Shown here: one piece after another, positions 1 through 6,672 of the stretch
Layout of the letters: every line of letters starts with the position of its first letter
Position numbering within the stretch: position 1 is the first letter of the stretch
Assembly (NCBI GenBank): GCA_023419055.1
Contig: JAEZYO010000306.1
Coordinates: 1 to 6,673, forward strand
Direction of reading: 5' to 3'
DNA length: 6,673 bases
Source of the DNA: Pseudomonadota bacterium
GTDB taxonomy: Bacteria; Myxococcota; Polyangia; Polyangiales; Polyangiaceae
The notes under the pieces: model-generated
Seen by the model: the letters and a program-made list of their open reading frames with translations, nothing else
Told to the model about the DNA's origin: nothing
Databases searched by the model: none
Translations under genes and position numbers: made by a program

Positions 1-2
1 GA

Positions 3-80
3 ACTGCAGGGTTCGGCGGCACCACGCCGTTCGACGCCGGCGTGGGCGGCGAAGGCGGCGAAGGCGCGTTCCGGTTCTAG
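3..80 (+). CDS. C-terminal end of an unidentified Gly-rich protein (partial, left edge)
   Basis: An open frame runs in from the left edge and stops at TAG (78-80). Its 25 visible residues are rich in glycine and end in GGEGGEGAFRF. Third codon positions are almost all G or C, as in the neighbouring real genes, which supports a genuine coding end. The stop lies 13 bases from the stop of the opposite-strand lipoprotein gene, a normal tail-to-tail arrangement. Too little is visible to assign a function; the glycine-rich tail would fit a secreted or surface protein, but this is a guess. The start codon and most of the gene lie outside the window. Confidence 0.5.
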   Translation, partial: TAGFGGTTPFDAGVGGEGGEGAFRF

Positions 81-93
81 CGGCGACTGGACG

Positions 94-2082
94 TCAGGGC
101 GCCAAGTTGGTCGGGTCGAACGCCGGGGCCGGCACGGTGCACGTCGCTGGTAGACAGGTCGGTGCCGACTCCGGTGAACAATCCGGCGGAGCGCCGACGT
201 TGTCGTCGTAGCAGAGCCGGAGCGGGCGAGAAGCAGCGTGATTGCCAACGTTGTCGGTAGCGACGGCGGCCAGACAGATCCAGCCTTCCTGGAGCGCCGT
301 CCCGCCCGTCATCAACCATTCCGTTCCGGTGCACGTGGGACCGGTCAGCTCCGGGTAAGCGTAAACAACCGGCTCCGCAGGGGTGCTTTCGACGTCGTGC
401 TTGATGACCTTGAAGAGGTCGGAGTTGCCGCCGCACATCTTGCTCGGCATTGCCGGCGTCCCAGCCTCGGTCGCGCAGACCGGGTACGTCTCGGGGGCGT
501 CCTCGTTGGTCTGGCTGCCGTACCACGACGACCCGCCCGGGTTCACCGCACTGAGCTGCAAGAAGGGCAGCAAGGTAGGGTTCTTCTTGATGTCCTCATG
601 GAGATCGTCGCAGACGTGGTCATTGTTCGTATCCGCCAGCAGCGGCCCCGAAGGGTTGGGCTGGAGGTACAGGCGCACGCTGGACCGATCCGTGAGAGCC
701 GGATAGAAGACCTTCTGCCCCGGCGCCGCATTCGCCAGGTCCCAAACGAGGACGCGAGGAAGGATCGTCGCCAGCACCTGGTCGAGGTCGTTCGGGGCGG
801 AGCCGAGCGGATCGAAGGAGTTCGAGCAGACGCGGTTGCCGCTCGCGAGCTTCGATTCGCGGACGTTGCTCGGGTCCAAGTCGACGATGGGGGGAACGTT
901 GTCGAGGGAGAGCAGGAGGGATGCGCCGTTCGCCACGTTCCCGACGAGATCTTGCGCGGAGAAGTTGAGCGTGATCTGCGCCGTGTCGAGCCCTAGGGCA
1001 ACCGTGTCGAAGGTGAAGACGAAGTTGCTGCCGTTGCGCGACCAGTCGCCGTCGTCAGCGTCGTAATGGTAGGCCGTGTTCCCGACCTTCACCGTGACGC
1101 TCGCCGGGTCGATATTCGACTCCTGATCCAGCACGCTGAAGGCGACCGCGACCTTGCCTGCCACGATGTTCTGGTTCTTGTGCGAGGTGACTTCGATCGT
1201 CGGACCCGTGCCATCGACGATGAAGTGATAGTTGAAGGTGTTCGTAGTCGGTTGCGGAGTTCGGTTGTTCGACGCCCTGATCTGGACGGCAATCTCGCCG
1301 GCAGGCTTGACCGGAAACAACACCTTGTCGTTGAAGTCGACGCTCGCGGTGTACGTACCGCTCGGTCCCTCGTCGAGCTCGATCTCGACGTCCTTCACGA
1401 CCAGACTCACCTCGTCGACTTCGGCTTCCTCGTCATCGTCCGTAAGCTTGCTGGGAGCCACTTCGAACTCGAACGCCACTACGCCGTCGAGCGGGTGAAC
1501 GCTTTCCGCCGTTGGTTCGCCCACGGTGATGCTCGGACCGTGATCGACGAGGACCGGGAGCGTGCCAGTGCCGGCGATGGCAGGTTTGGACGTATCCTTG
1601 GCCAAGCAGCGGAAAGATGCCGGGCCGCTCGCGGCGTCGGTCAGGATGAGGGTGGCGGCGTACTCGTCGTCATTCCCGGTAGGGACCCCGGGCAGTTCTC
1701 GGATGACCTCTCCTTCTTCGTCGAGGAGAGCGATGTCGACGCTCGCGGGGTCGACGGGCAACGAGTCCTTGTCCGGCGACTGCGTGGCGGTGCACACCAC
1801 GGTCACCTCTGGCCCCGTGAGGACCTCATCCTCGTTGGCATCCTCAGAGCTTTCGGGGCTCGTGATGGTGATGACCGGCGCACCCTCGGGTTGCTGTTCG
1901 CCTGCGCTTCCCCCGGAGCCACCCTTGCCGCCGCTGCCGCCTTTGCCGCCGCTGCCCGAACCGGTACCGCCTTTGCCACCGGATCCGGGGGAGCCGGGTT
2001 CGTAGACCGGGGGGGTGTCATCTCCACCACAGCCGGCCATGCCGAGCGCAATCATCAGCCCCAACGTAAGATATCGATTCAT
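94..2082 (-). CDS. Secreted lipoprotein with Gly-rich tether and Ig-like repeats
   Basis: This 662-residue protein is probably a lipid-anchored envelope or surface protein; its ligand is unknown. The N-terminus is a short lipoprotein signal peptide (residues 1-17) with lipobox GMAGC, so C18 would be lipidated. Residues 19-62 form a flexible tether with three GGKGG motifs. Three Ig-like/cadherin-like beta-sandwich repeats follow at about 67-180, 181-291 and 292-395, each opening with a similar strand (APVITIT, GPSITV, GPTIEVT). C97 and C159 in repeat 1 are placed to form an Ig-type disulfide. A fourth segment (396-626) opens with PPIVDLD and ends with D-N-V-G-N-H-A, echoing D-L-V-G-N-V-A in repeat 3; between them lies an insertion with a calcium-loop-like stretch (484-496). 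The tail is Cys-rich. The mature chain has 12 cysteines besides C18, an even number compatible with full pairing. The ATG at 2082 is chosen for the signal peptide and an AAGGG eight bases upstream. No catalytic motif is recognised, so function is open. Confidence 0.9.
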   Translation of the reverse strand: MNRYLTLGLMIALGMAGCGGDDTPPVYEPGSPGSGGKGGTGSGSGGKGGSGGKGGSGGSAGEQQPEGAPVITITSPESSEDANEDEVLTGPEVTVVCTATQSPDKDSLPVDPASVDIALLDEEGEVIRELPGVPTGNDDEYAATLILTDAASGPASFRCLAKDTSKPAIAGTGTLPVLVDHGPSITVGEPTAESVHPLDGVVAFEFEVAPSKLTDDDEEAEVDEVSLVVKDVEIELDEGPSGTYTASVDFNDKVLFPVKPAGEIAVQIRASNNRTPQPTTNTFNYHFIVDGTGPTIEVTSHKNQNIVAGKVAVAFSVLDQESNIDPASVTVKVGNTAYHYDADDGDWSRNGSNFVFTFDTVALGLDTAQITLNFSAQDLVGNVANGASLLLSLDNVPPIVDLDPSNVRESKLASGNRVCSNSFDPLGSAPNDLDQVLATILPRVLVWDLANAAPGQKVFYPALTDRSSVRLYLQPNPSGPLLADTNNDHVCDDLHEDIKKNPTLLPFLQLSAVNPGGSSWYGSQTNEDAPETYPVCATEAGTPAMPSKMCGGNSDLFKVIKHDVESTPAEPVVYAYPELTGPTCTGTEWLMTGGTALQEGWICLAAVATDNVGNHAASRPLRLCYDDNVGAPPDCSPESAPTCLPATCTVPAPAFDPTNLAP
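1903..1995 (-). repeat. Low-complexity repeat coding for the Gly/Ser/Lys tether
   Basis: Imperfect repeats rich in GCC and GCT triplets encode residues 30-60 of the lipoprotein. Three copies of GGKGG occur at residues 35-39, 45-49 and 51-55; the last two copies are 18 bases apart in register. Such arrays can change length by replication slippage, so the tether length may vary between strains. It sits directly after the lipidated cysteine and would act as a spacer holding the Ig-like domains off the membrane. Confidence 0.75.
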
Positions 2083-2090
2083 GAGCCCAG

Positions 2091-2095
2091 CCCTT
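2091..2095 (-). promoter_or_regulatory. Ribosome binding site of the Ig-like lipoprotein gene
   Basis: Read on the minus strand, AAGGG lies eight bases before the ATG at 2082. It is a partial Shine-Dalgarno match at good spacing and supports the chosen start together with the signal peptide. Confidence 0.5.
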
Positions 2096-2144
2096 GGTTC
2101 GTCGACCGAGCGTATCCGGTTCGTGCTGGTCGAACAAGATTGGT

Positions 2145-2158
2145 GTGCGATTTCGCAC
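2145..2158. promoter_or_regulatory. 14-base perfect inverted repeat, possible operator
   Basis: GTGCGA and TCGCAC are perfectly complementary arms around a TT centre. The site lies near the middle of the divergent intergenic region, 62 bases upstream of the lipoprotein start and 72 bases upstream of the GTG of the GT51 gene. A symmetric site here could bind a dimeric regulator acting on both genes. This is inference: a 6-base arm in GC-rich DNA can arise by chance and no regulator gene is visible. Confidence 0.3.
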
Positions 2159-2230
2159 GATTCGGCGGAACGTGTCCGCGGCGTGTTCGTGACTCGAGCC
2201 GAGACCTTTGCCTCGCGCTAGGCTAGGCCC

Positions 2231-4540
2231 GTGACGACAGGCGAAGGCGCCGATCCGGAGACCAAGCTGTCGCGTCTTCCTCGCCCGACCGTCATCGCGG
2301 CGATCGCGACGCTCTTACTCTTCGCGGTTATCGCGGCGATCGCGTTCGAACCCTTCGTTAAGTCTCAGGTAGGCCGCAAAGCGCGAGCGCGCGGTCTGGT
2401 TGCCAAGGTCGAAGAGGTGGACCTCGGTTGGGGCGGCGTGTGGTTGAAGGGGATCGATGTCTCCGCGCCCGAGGCGCCGAGCCTCTCGGCACACATCGAA
2501 TCGATCTTCGTCCCCCTCGGGTCTTCACCAGTCGAGATCGCGGGCGGTGACGTACGAATTCGCGGTACCCTGGACAAGGTAGGTCAAGAACTCACCCGGC
2601 TTCGCCAGGCCTCGGGCTCGAGCTCGAACGCAGCGCCCACGGCGGAGAGCGCCGGGCGTGATGTCACGCTGCGCGGGCTCACGTTCACGTGGTCCGGGCT
2701 TCGCGAGGGCATTCCGCCGCAGCGCGCTTGGGGGATCGGGTACCAACGGAGCGCGGGTAACGAGACCGTGACGGCCGACGCGATCACCGTCTCGCTCGGG
2801 GGCGCGTCCCTCGAAGCTCGCGGCGTCTCGGCACAGGTGGGTCGAGCGCCGACGGGGCGCGTTCTGCGAAGCCTGAGCGCGGTTTCTGCAGACGTGGCCG
2901 TGGACGTGACCCGGCTGTTCGAGCCAGCTCAGCCGCGGAGCGCCGGTGGCGGAGTCGTCCCGGTCTCTACGCAGCCCGAGCCTCCAGCACGCACTCGAGT
3001 CCCGCTCCTGCTCGCCCTGGCAACGTCGCGTCTCAAGGGAGCGCTGGTGGAAAACGCGCGGGTCGATGTCCCGGCTGTGCGCGCTCAGCTGCGCCTGGAA
3101 GGGGAGACGCTCAACTTCGGTCCCAGTCGCTTCTCGCTCGAGCGACGCGCGGACGCGTTGCTCGCCGCGCTCGAGCCGTCGCAGCAAAATGCCGGAACGA
3201 CTCCGCTCTCGCTCAAGGCGTCACTACCGCTCTCGGGCGGTGAGCCCGAGCTCGAGCTCGAAGGCGGGCCGGTGAGCCTCGGCGCGCTGGGGGTGCACGA
3301 CGGTGACTTCGGGCTCTTCGACGTGAAGCAGGCGGCGCTCGAAGCGCACACCAAGCTCGCGCTCGTGGGCGGTGGCCAGCGGCTACGCCTGAGCGGGAGC
3401 GGCAGCTTGAGTGACGTCTCGCTCCACCGTCCGGCGCTCGCGCTCGGGCAGCTCCGCGGCATTCGCGTCGGCTGGCGGGGGAGCGCGGAAGCGGCGCTCG
3501 ACGGCTCGGTGCTCCACGTCAGTGACGCCGAGATCTCGATAGGGGACGTGACCCTACGCGGATCCGGCTCCGTAGAGCGAGGTGCGGGGTTCTTCCGGGT
3601 GAAGGGCGAGGCTGGCGTGCCCCTCGCGGCCTGTGAAAAACTGCTCGAGTCCGTGCCGCGGGGGTTCGCCCCCGAGCTCGACGGGCTCGGGCTGGAGGGG
3701 ACGTTCGCCGCGAGTTTGTCGGTCGAGGCCGACACCCGCGAGCTCGATCGCATGAAGGTCGATCTCGACGTGAAGAACGATTGCCTGATCACTCGCGTGC
3801 CGGACTCGCTGTCTCCAGAGCGTTTCCGCCGCCCGTGGACGCGTACCCTGAAGGGCCCGGACGGCTTGCCGTTCACCGTCGACAGCGGCCCCGATACGCC
3901 CGGCTGGGTCCCCTACGAGGAGATCTCACGCCACATGGAGACGGCGGTGATCGTGTGTGAAGACGGCGGCTTCTATCGTCACGGCGGCTTCGACTACGGC
4001 GCGATCGAGAAATCGATCAAGGACAACGTCAAGGCCGGCCGCTTCGTGCGTGGGGCGAGCACCATCAGCATGCAGCTCGCGAAGAACCTCTATCTCGGCA
4101 AAGAGAAGACGCTGTCGCGCAAGTTCGAAGAGGCGATTTTGACGACGCTCCTCGAGCAGCGCTTCGAAAAGCGTCAGATGATGGAGCTCTACCTGAACGT
4201 GATCGAGTTCGGCCCCGGCATCTACGGCATTGGGCCCGCCGCGCGGCACTACTTCGACACGTCACCGAGCGATCTTACTCTCGGCCAAGCGCTCTACCTC
4301 GCGTCGATCTTGCCGTCGCCCGATCGCCAGCATTTCGATCGCCAGGGCGCCGTGACGCCGGGCTGGATGAAGTACCTGCGCAAGCTGATGGTGATCGCGA
4401 GGAAGATCAGCCGCGTGAACGACGAGGAGCTGATCGCCGCGCTCGACGAGCAGGTCGCCTTCCGGGTGCCCGGCACCGCGCCCGCCTCGATCTCGAGCGA
4501 CGAGGTCGAGCCCGAGTTGCCGGCGTCCCAGCTCGAGTGA
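2231..4540 (+). CDS. AsmA/TamB-like protein fused to a GT51 peptidoglycan glycosyltransferase
   Basis: The C-terminal domain should polymerise lipid II into glycan strands on the periplasmic face of the inner membrane. A short cytoplasmic N-terminus precedes one transmembrane helix (about 20-39). Residues 44-520 are beta-rich and resemble AsmA/TamB-type regions, with a typical opening (G-V-W-L-K-G-I-D-V, then V-E-I-A-G-G-D-V-R-I); this assignment rests on pattern only. The GT51 domain spans about 560-705. It shows the catalytic-Glu motif E577-D-G-G-F-Y-x-H584-G; the RGASTIS-M-QLAKN motif (607-619); R630-K-F-E-E634 with the second active-site Glu; K647-R-x-M-M-E-L-Y-L-N656; and a final Y-F..L-T-L-G-Q-A-L-Y-L. 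No transpeptidase domain follows, and only about 64 residues remain. Monofunctional enzymes such as MtgA are about 240 residues, so the extra 500 residues are the oddity. Differences from the usual motifs are RGG to RGA, QQ to MQ, and Glu to Gln in the last motif; both catalytic glutamates remain. GTG at 2231 is the first start after an in-frame stop at 2219-2221. Confidence 0.88.
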   Translation: MTTGEGADPETKLSRLPRPTVIAAIATLLLFAVIAAIAFEPFVKSQVGRKARARGLVAKVEEVDLGWGGVWLKGIDVSAPEAPSLSAHIESIFVPLGSSPVEIAGGDVRIRGTLDKVGQELTRLRQASGSSSNAAPTAESAGRDVTLRGLTFTWSGLREGIPPQRAWGIGYQRSAGNETVTADAITVSLGGASLEARGVSAQVGRAPTGRVLRSLSAVSADVAVDVTRLFEPAQPRSAGGGVVPVSTQPEPPARTRVPLLLALATSRLKGALVENARVDVPAVRAQLRLEGETLNFGPSRFSLERRADALLAALEPSQQNAGTTPLSLKASLPLSGGEPELELEGGPVSLGALGVHDGDFGLFDVKQAALEAHTKLALVGGGQRLRLSGSGSLSDVSLHRPALALGQLRGIRVGWRGSAEAALDGSVLHVSDAEISIGDVTLRGSGSVERGAGFFRVKGEAGVPLAACEKLLESVPRGFAPELDGLGLEGTFAASLSVEADTRELDRMKVDLDVKNDCLITRVPDSLSPERFRRPWTRTLKGPDGLPFTVDSGPDTPGWVPYEEISRHMETAVIVCEDGGFYRHGGFDYGAIEKSIKDNVKAGRFVRGASTISMQLAKNLYLGKEKTLSRKFEEAILTTLLEQRFEKRQMMELYLNVIEFGPGIYGIGPAARHYFDTSPSDLTLGQALYLASILPSPDRQHFDRQGAVTPGWMKYLRKLMVIARKISRVNDEELIAALDEQVAFRVPGTAPASISSDEVEPELPASQLE

Positions 4541-4621
4541 CGGCGTGACGAGGCTCGCTCGCGAGCTTCGATGCTCGAGCTCCGCGGCAAGGCCGATTCG
4601 CCCCGCTGGTCGGAGCTGACT

Positions 4622-4639
4622 CGCGGCGAGATCGCCGCG
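4622..4639. repeat. 18-base perfect inverted repeat
   Basis: CGCGGCGA and TCGCCGCG are fully complementary around a GA centre. In RNA, a seven-pair GC-rich stem with an AGAT loop would form. It lies 82 bases after the stop of the GT51 gene. With no T-run following, it could be a Rho-dependent pause or 3'-end stabilising hairpin, or a protein binding site. GC-rich background makes chance formation possible. Confidence 0.35.
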
Positions 4640-4810
4640 CGCTCGAGATCGGCGCGGTAAAGTCCGGCGTGTCGCAGCGCGTGACATCCCGTCCGTGACT
4701 CGTTCGCCGAGGCGCGAACGCCACGAGCCCCTCCGGCGCGGGAGTGACGCTGGTTTCGAGGCTGGTACGACAAGTGCCTATGTCGGCTCCGCGCTGTTTC
4801 TTCGGACAGC

Positions 4811-4818
4811 AAAGGAGA
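4811..4818 (+). promoter_or_regulatory. Strong Shine-Dalgarno sequence of the second lipoprotein gene
   Basis: AAAGGAGA lies ten bases before the ATG at 4829. It is by far the best ribosome binding site in the window and fixes the start, which is also supported by the signal peptide that begins there. It suggests a well-translated message compared with the GTG-started gene upstream. Confidence 0.8.
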
Positions 4819-4828
4819 TTGAAAAGCG

Positions 4829-6106
4829 ATGTCTCTCAGAAGTGGGAAAGCGCTCGTAGCGCTCGGGATGACGTGTATTTCGGCACTGCCGATCGCGGCG
4901 GGATGTTCGGGCACCGAGCCCGCCGCGGGCACGTTGGAGCAAGCAGTTCACGAAAGTGTGTTCGAGCTCGACGGCAACGCGACGACGGAGACGCGGGACG
5001 ACTGGGAAAACGTGCTCTTGCAGGGCGGCGGCGATTCGATCGTGAACACGGGCGTCATCGTCGATCCCGAGGACGCGACGATCTTCACCACCGGTGGCTC
5101 GAAGGACATTCACGACGTCCCGGAATGGCGTCACAAGGACGGCAACGTACCGCCCAAGGACGACATCTCGAACGCCTACGCTGCCGCGTATGACGTGAAC
5201 GGTGATCTCGTCATCTACTTCGGTGCGGACCGGTTCGCGCAGAACGGCGCCTCGCAGATGGGCTTCTGGTTCTTCCAGAACGAGATCGGCCTGAACGAGG
5301 ACGGCACCTTCAGCGGCGAGCACGCCGATGGTGACGTGCTGGTGCTCGTCGATTTCACGGTCGGAGGCAAGGTCGGCGAGATCAGGGTGTACGAGTGGCT
5401 GAGCGCCGGGGGCGGCAGCGACGGGAACCTCGACTTCATCGCGGGCGGCGAGGTCCTGGGCGCGGAACCGGACATCTTCTGCCTCGACGACGACACGGCG
5501 TGCGGCACCGTGAACAAGGAGGACACGGAGGCGCCGTGGCCCTACGAGCCCAAATTCGGCGAAGAAGGCATCTTCCCGCCGGGAGCCTTCTTCGAGGGCG
5601 GGATCAACATCTCGGCGCTCTTCGGCCCCGACGTTTGCTTCGCGAGCTTCCTCGCGGAGACGCGCGCGTCGCACGAGGAGAACGCGGTGCTCAAGGACTT
5701 CGTGCTGGGCAGCTTCGACACCTGTAAGAAGTGCGAGATCAAGGTGAAGAAGGAGTGCAAGGTCCTCAAGCAGAACAAGTACGGCGACAAGGACTACACG
5801 GCGGGCTTCAAGGCGACGGTCACGGCGCAGAGCTGCGATCTCCCGAAGGGTACCGTGATCACGGTCGTCGACGACGCGGGCACCGCGGGCGACCCGAGTG
5901 ACGACTCGACGGTGACGCGTACGCTCGAGGAGACGTTGCCGGAAGGTCGGAGCGTGGACCTCTTCGGCACCTTCCAGACGGACGAAAATCCGCCGAAGTA
6001 CAACGTGGTTCACGCGACGGCTGACAAGGGCAACGACGTGCTCGAGGCGAGCTCGGAGCCGACCGAGTGCGAGTGCTTGGTCCCGCCTCCGCCGAAGTAC
6101 TGGTGA
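4829..6106 (+). CDS. Putative lipoprotein with a FELDGNA/GFWFFQ-type secreted domain
   Basis: This 425-residue protein is predicted to be exported; its biochemical role is unknown. The N-terminus has a positively charged start, a hydrophobic core and the cleavage region P-I-A-A-G-C26, a slightly atypical lipobox (Ala instead of Leu at -3). If not lipidated it would still be secreted. Residues 43-300 carry a recurring signature that I recall from secreted proteins of several phyla but cannot name: FELDGNA, D-D-W-E-N-V, I-F-T-T-G-G-S-K-D, K-D-D-I-S-N-A-Y-A-A-A-Y, YFGADR, GFWFFQNEIG, V-Y-E-W, FFEGGINISALF, C-F-A-S-F-L-A-E-T-R and LKDFVLGSFDTC. In relatives this domain is often followed by Ig-like or DUF11-type modules. 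Here residues 301-416 look like one such beta-sandwich with C299, C302, C310, C336, C414 and C416. The chain ends in ECECLVPPPPKYW. The mature part has nine cysteines besides C26. The gene stands alone, with its own Shine-Dalgarno sequence and terminator. Confidence 0.88.
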   Translation: MSLRSGKALVALGMTCISALPIAAGCSGTEPAAGTLEQAVHESVFELDGNATTETRDDWENVLLQGGGDSIVNTGVIVDPEDATIFTTGGSKDIHDVPEWRHKDGNVPPKDDISNAYAAAYDVNGDLVIYFGADRFAQNGASQMGFWFFQNEIGLNEDGTFSGEHADGDVLVLVDFTVGGKVGEIRVYEWLSAGGGSDGNLDFIAGGEVLGAEPDIFCLDDDTACGTVNKEDTEAPWPYEPKFGEEGIFPPGAFFEGGINISALFGPDVCFASFLAETRASHEENAVLKDFVLGSFDTCKKCEIKVKKECKVLKQNKYGDKDYTAGFKATVTAQSCDLPKGTVITVVDDAGTAGDPSDDSTVTRTLEETLPEGRSVDLFGTFQTDENPPKYNVVHATADKGNDVLEASSEPTECECLVPPPPKYW

Positions 6107-6143
6107 TCGCTGGTCGCGGTTCGACCCAGCGAACGCGAGCGGG

Positions 6144-6184
6144 CTCCGCCGTCGGATCTTTCGATTCGGCGGCGGAGTTCTTTT
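6144..6184 (+). terminator. Intrinsic terminator of the second lipoprotein gene
   Basis: The arms CTCCGCCGTCGGATC (6144-6158) and GATTCGGCGGCGGAG (6163-6177) pair over 15 positions, two of them G-U, around a TTTC loop. TTCTTTT follows at 6178-6184. It lies 38 bases after the stop at 6104-6106 and just before the end of the convergent aldolase gene. The T-run is only on the plus-strand side, so it should mainly stop plus-strand transcription; the same stem on the minus strand lacks a T-run but might still stall RNA polymerase leaving the aldolase gene. Confidence 0.85.
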
Positions 6185-6189
6185 GTCGC

Positions 6190-6672
6190 TCAGGCAACGC
6201 CGATTTCGCGGCAGGCGTAGACGTCCTGAATCACGTTCAGGAGCTTCACTCCCTCCTCGAGCGGGCGCTGGAAGGCCTTCCTTCCGCTGATGAGGCCCAT
6301 CCCGCCGGCGCGCTTGTTGATGACCGCCGTGGCGGCGGCCTCCTGGAAGTCGTTCGCGCCCGAAGCGCCCCCGCTGTTGATGAGGCCGATGCGACCCATG
6401 TAGCAGTTCGCGACCTGATAGCGGCAGAGATCGATCGGGTGACCGCTCGAGAGCTCCGAGTAGATGCGCTCGTCGAGCTTGCCGTACGACGAGCCGCCGG
6501 TGTTCAGCGCCTGGTAGCCGCCGTTGTTCTCGGGGAGCTTCTGCTTCACGACGTCGGCGCCCATCGTCACGCCCAGGTGGTTCGCCTGGCCTGTGAGATC
6601 CGCCGAGACGTGGTAGTCGACGCCGCCCGCCTTGAAAGCCTTGTTGCGGATGTAGCACCACAGGATGGTCGC
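6190..6672 (-). CDS. fbaB: Class I fructose-bisphosphate aldolase, FbaB type (partial, right edge)
   Basis: The enzyme reversibly cleaves fructose 1,6-bisphosphate into dihydroxyacetone phosphate and glyceraldehyde 3-phosphate through a Schiff-base lysine, in cytosolic glycolysis and gluconeogenesis. The visible 160 residues match the C-terminal part of E. coli FbaB (about 350 residues) closely. Shared stretches include [22 protein letters not shown] (the strand expected to carry the Schiff-base lysine), [30 protein letters not shown] and [16 protein letters not shown]. The last two should form the phosphate-binding loops. The frame is open to the window edge, so the start is outside; an internal GTG at 6568-6570 is not the real start because conserved family sequence continues upstream of it. 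The stop TGA is at 6190-6192. Confidence 0.95.
   Translation of the reverse strand, partial: ATILWCYIRNKAFKAGGVDYHVSADLTGQANHLGVTMGADVVKQKLPENNGGYQALNTGGSSYGKLDERIYSELSSGHPIDLCRYQVANCYMGRIGLINSGGASGANDFQEAAATAVINKRAGGMGLISGRKAFQRPLEEGVKLLNVIQDVYACREIGVA

Larger units (their letters stand above)
2083..2230. promoter_or_regulatory. Divergent intergenic region (lipoprotein / GT51 gene promoters)
   Basis: These 148 bases lie between two divergent start codons, so promoters for both genes should be here. I see no strong sigma-70 pair. On the minus strand a weak candidate is TTGTTC (2132-2137) with GATACG (2111-2116), 15 bases apart, with three of six matches each. On the plus strand the gene begins just after a tandem GCTAG GCTAG (2217-2226); the AGG at 2220-2222 is eight bases before the GTG start and may serve as a weak Shine-Dalgarno. 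The most regular element is the palindrome at 2145-2158, listed separately. Confidence 0.45.
4541..4828. other. Non-coding gap before the second lipoprotein gene
   Basis: These 288 bases hold no gene I can support. GC content is high until about 4750 and then falls towards the downstream start. The first half contains a 10-base palindrome GCTCGCGAGC (4557-4566) and a stronger 18-base inverted repeat (4622-4639). Neither is followed by a T-run, so no intrinsic terminator is evident for the GT51 gene. The last 80 bases should carry the promoter of the downstream lipoprotein gene; TATGTC (4779-4784) is a weak -10 candidate with no convincing -35 partner. Confidence 0.5.

Noticed and set aside
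122..133. GCCGG-GG-CCGGC inverted repeat near the end of the lipoprotein gene as a terminator for the convergent pair
   Set aside because: Only five-base arms with a two-base centre, inside coding sequence, and no T-run on either side.
2142..2157. Possible sigma-54 promoter (TGG...GC) overlapping the palindrome
   Set aside because: GG and GC are separated by 11 bases instead of the required 10, and the -24 element matches poorly.
1066..2226. A 386-codon plus-strand open frame antisense to the Ig-like lipoprotein
   Set aside because: Composition is Arg/Val/Asp-rich without domain, and the opposite frame has a lipobox, tether and Ig-like repeats. It also runs through the divergent promoter region.
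4744..5193. A plus-strand open frame starting with GTG upstream of the second lipoprotein gene
   Set aside because: It overlaps the lipoprotein gene in another frame for most of its length, is Arg-rich and has no domain or ribosome binding site.
6190..6570. A short 126-residue aldolase-like gene starting at the internal GTG
   Set aside because: Translation upstream of the GTG continues the same FbaB sequence to the window edge, so this is one larger gene cut by the window, not a short gene.
4778..6661. A 627-codon minus-strand open frame antisense to the second lipoprotein gene and running into the aldolase gene in another frame
   Set aside because: Its product is dominated by Arg, Ala, Val and Leu with no recognisable domain, it is antisense to a gene with signal peptide and Shine-Dalgarno sequence, and it overlaps fbaB out of frame. 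It is a by-product of G/C at third codon positions.
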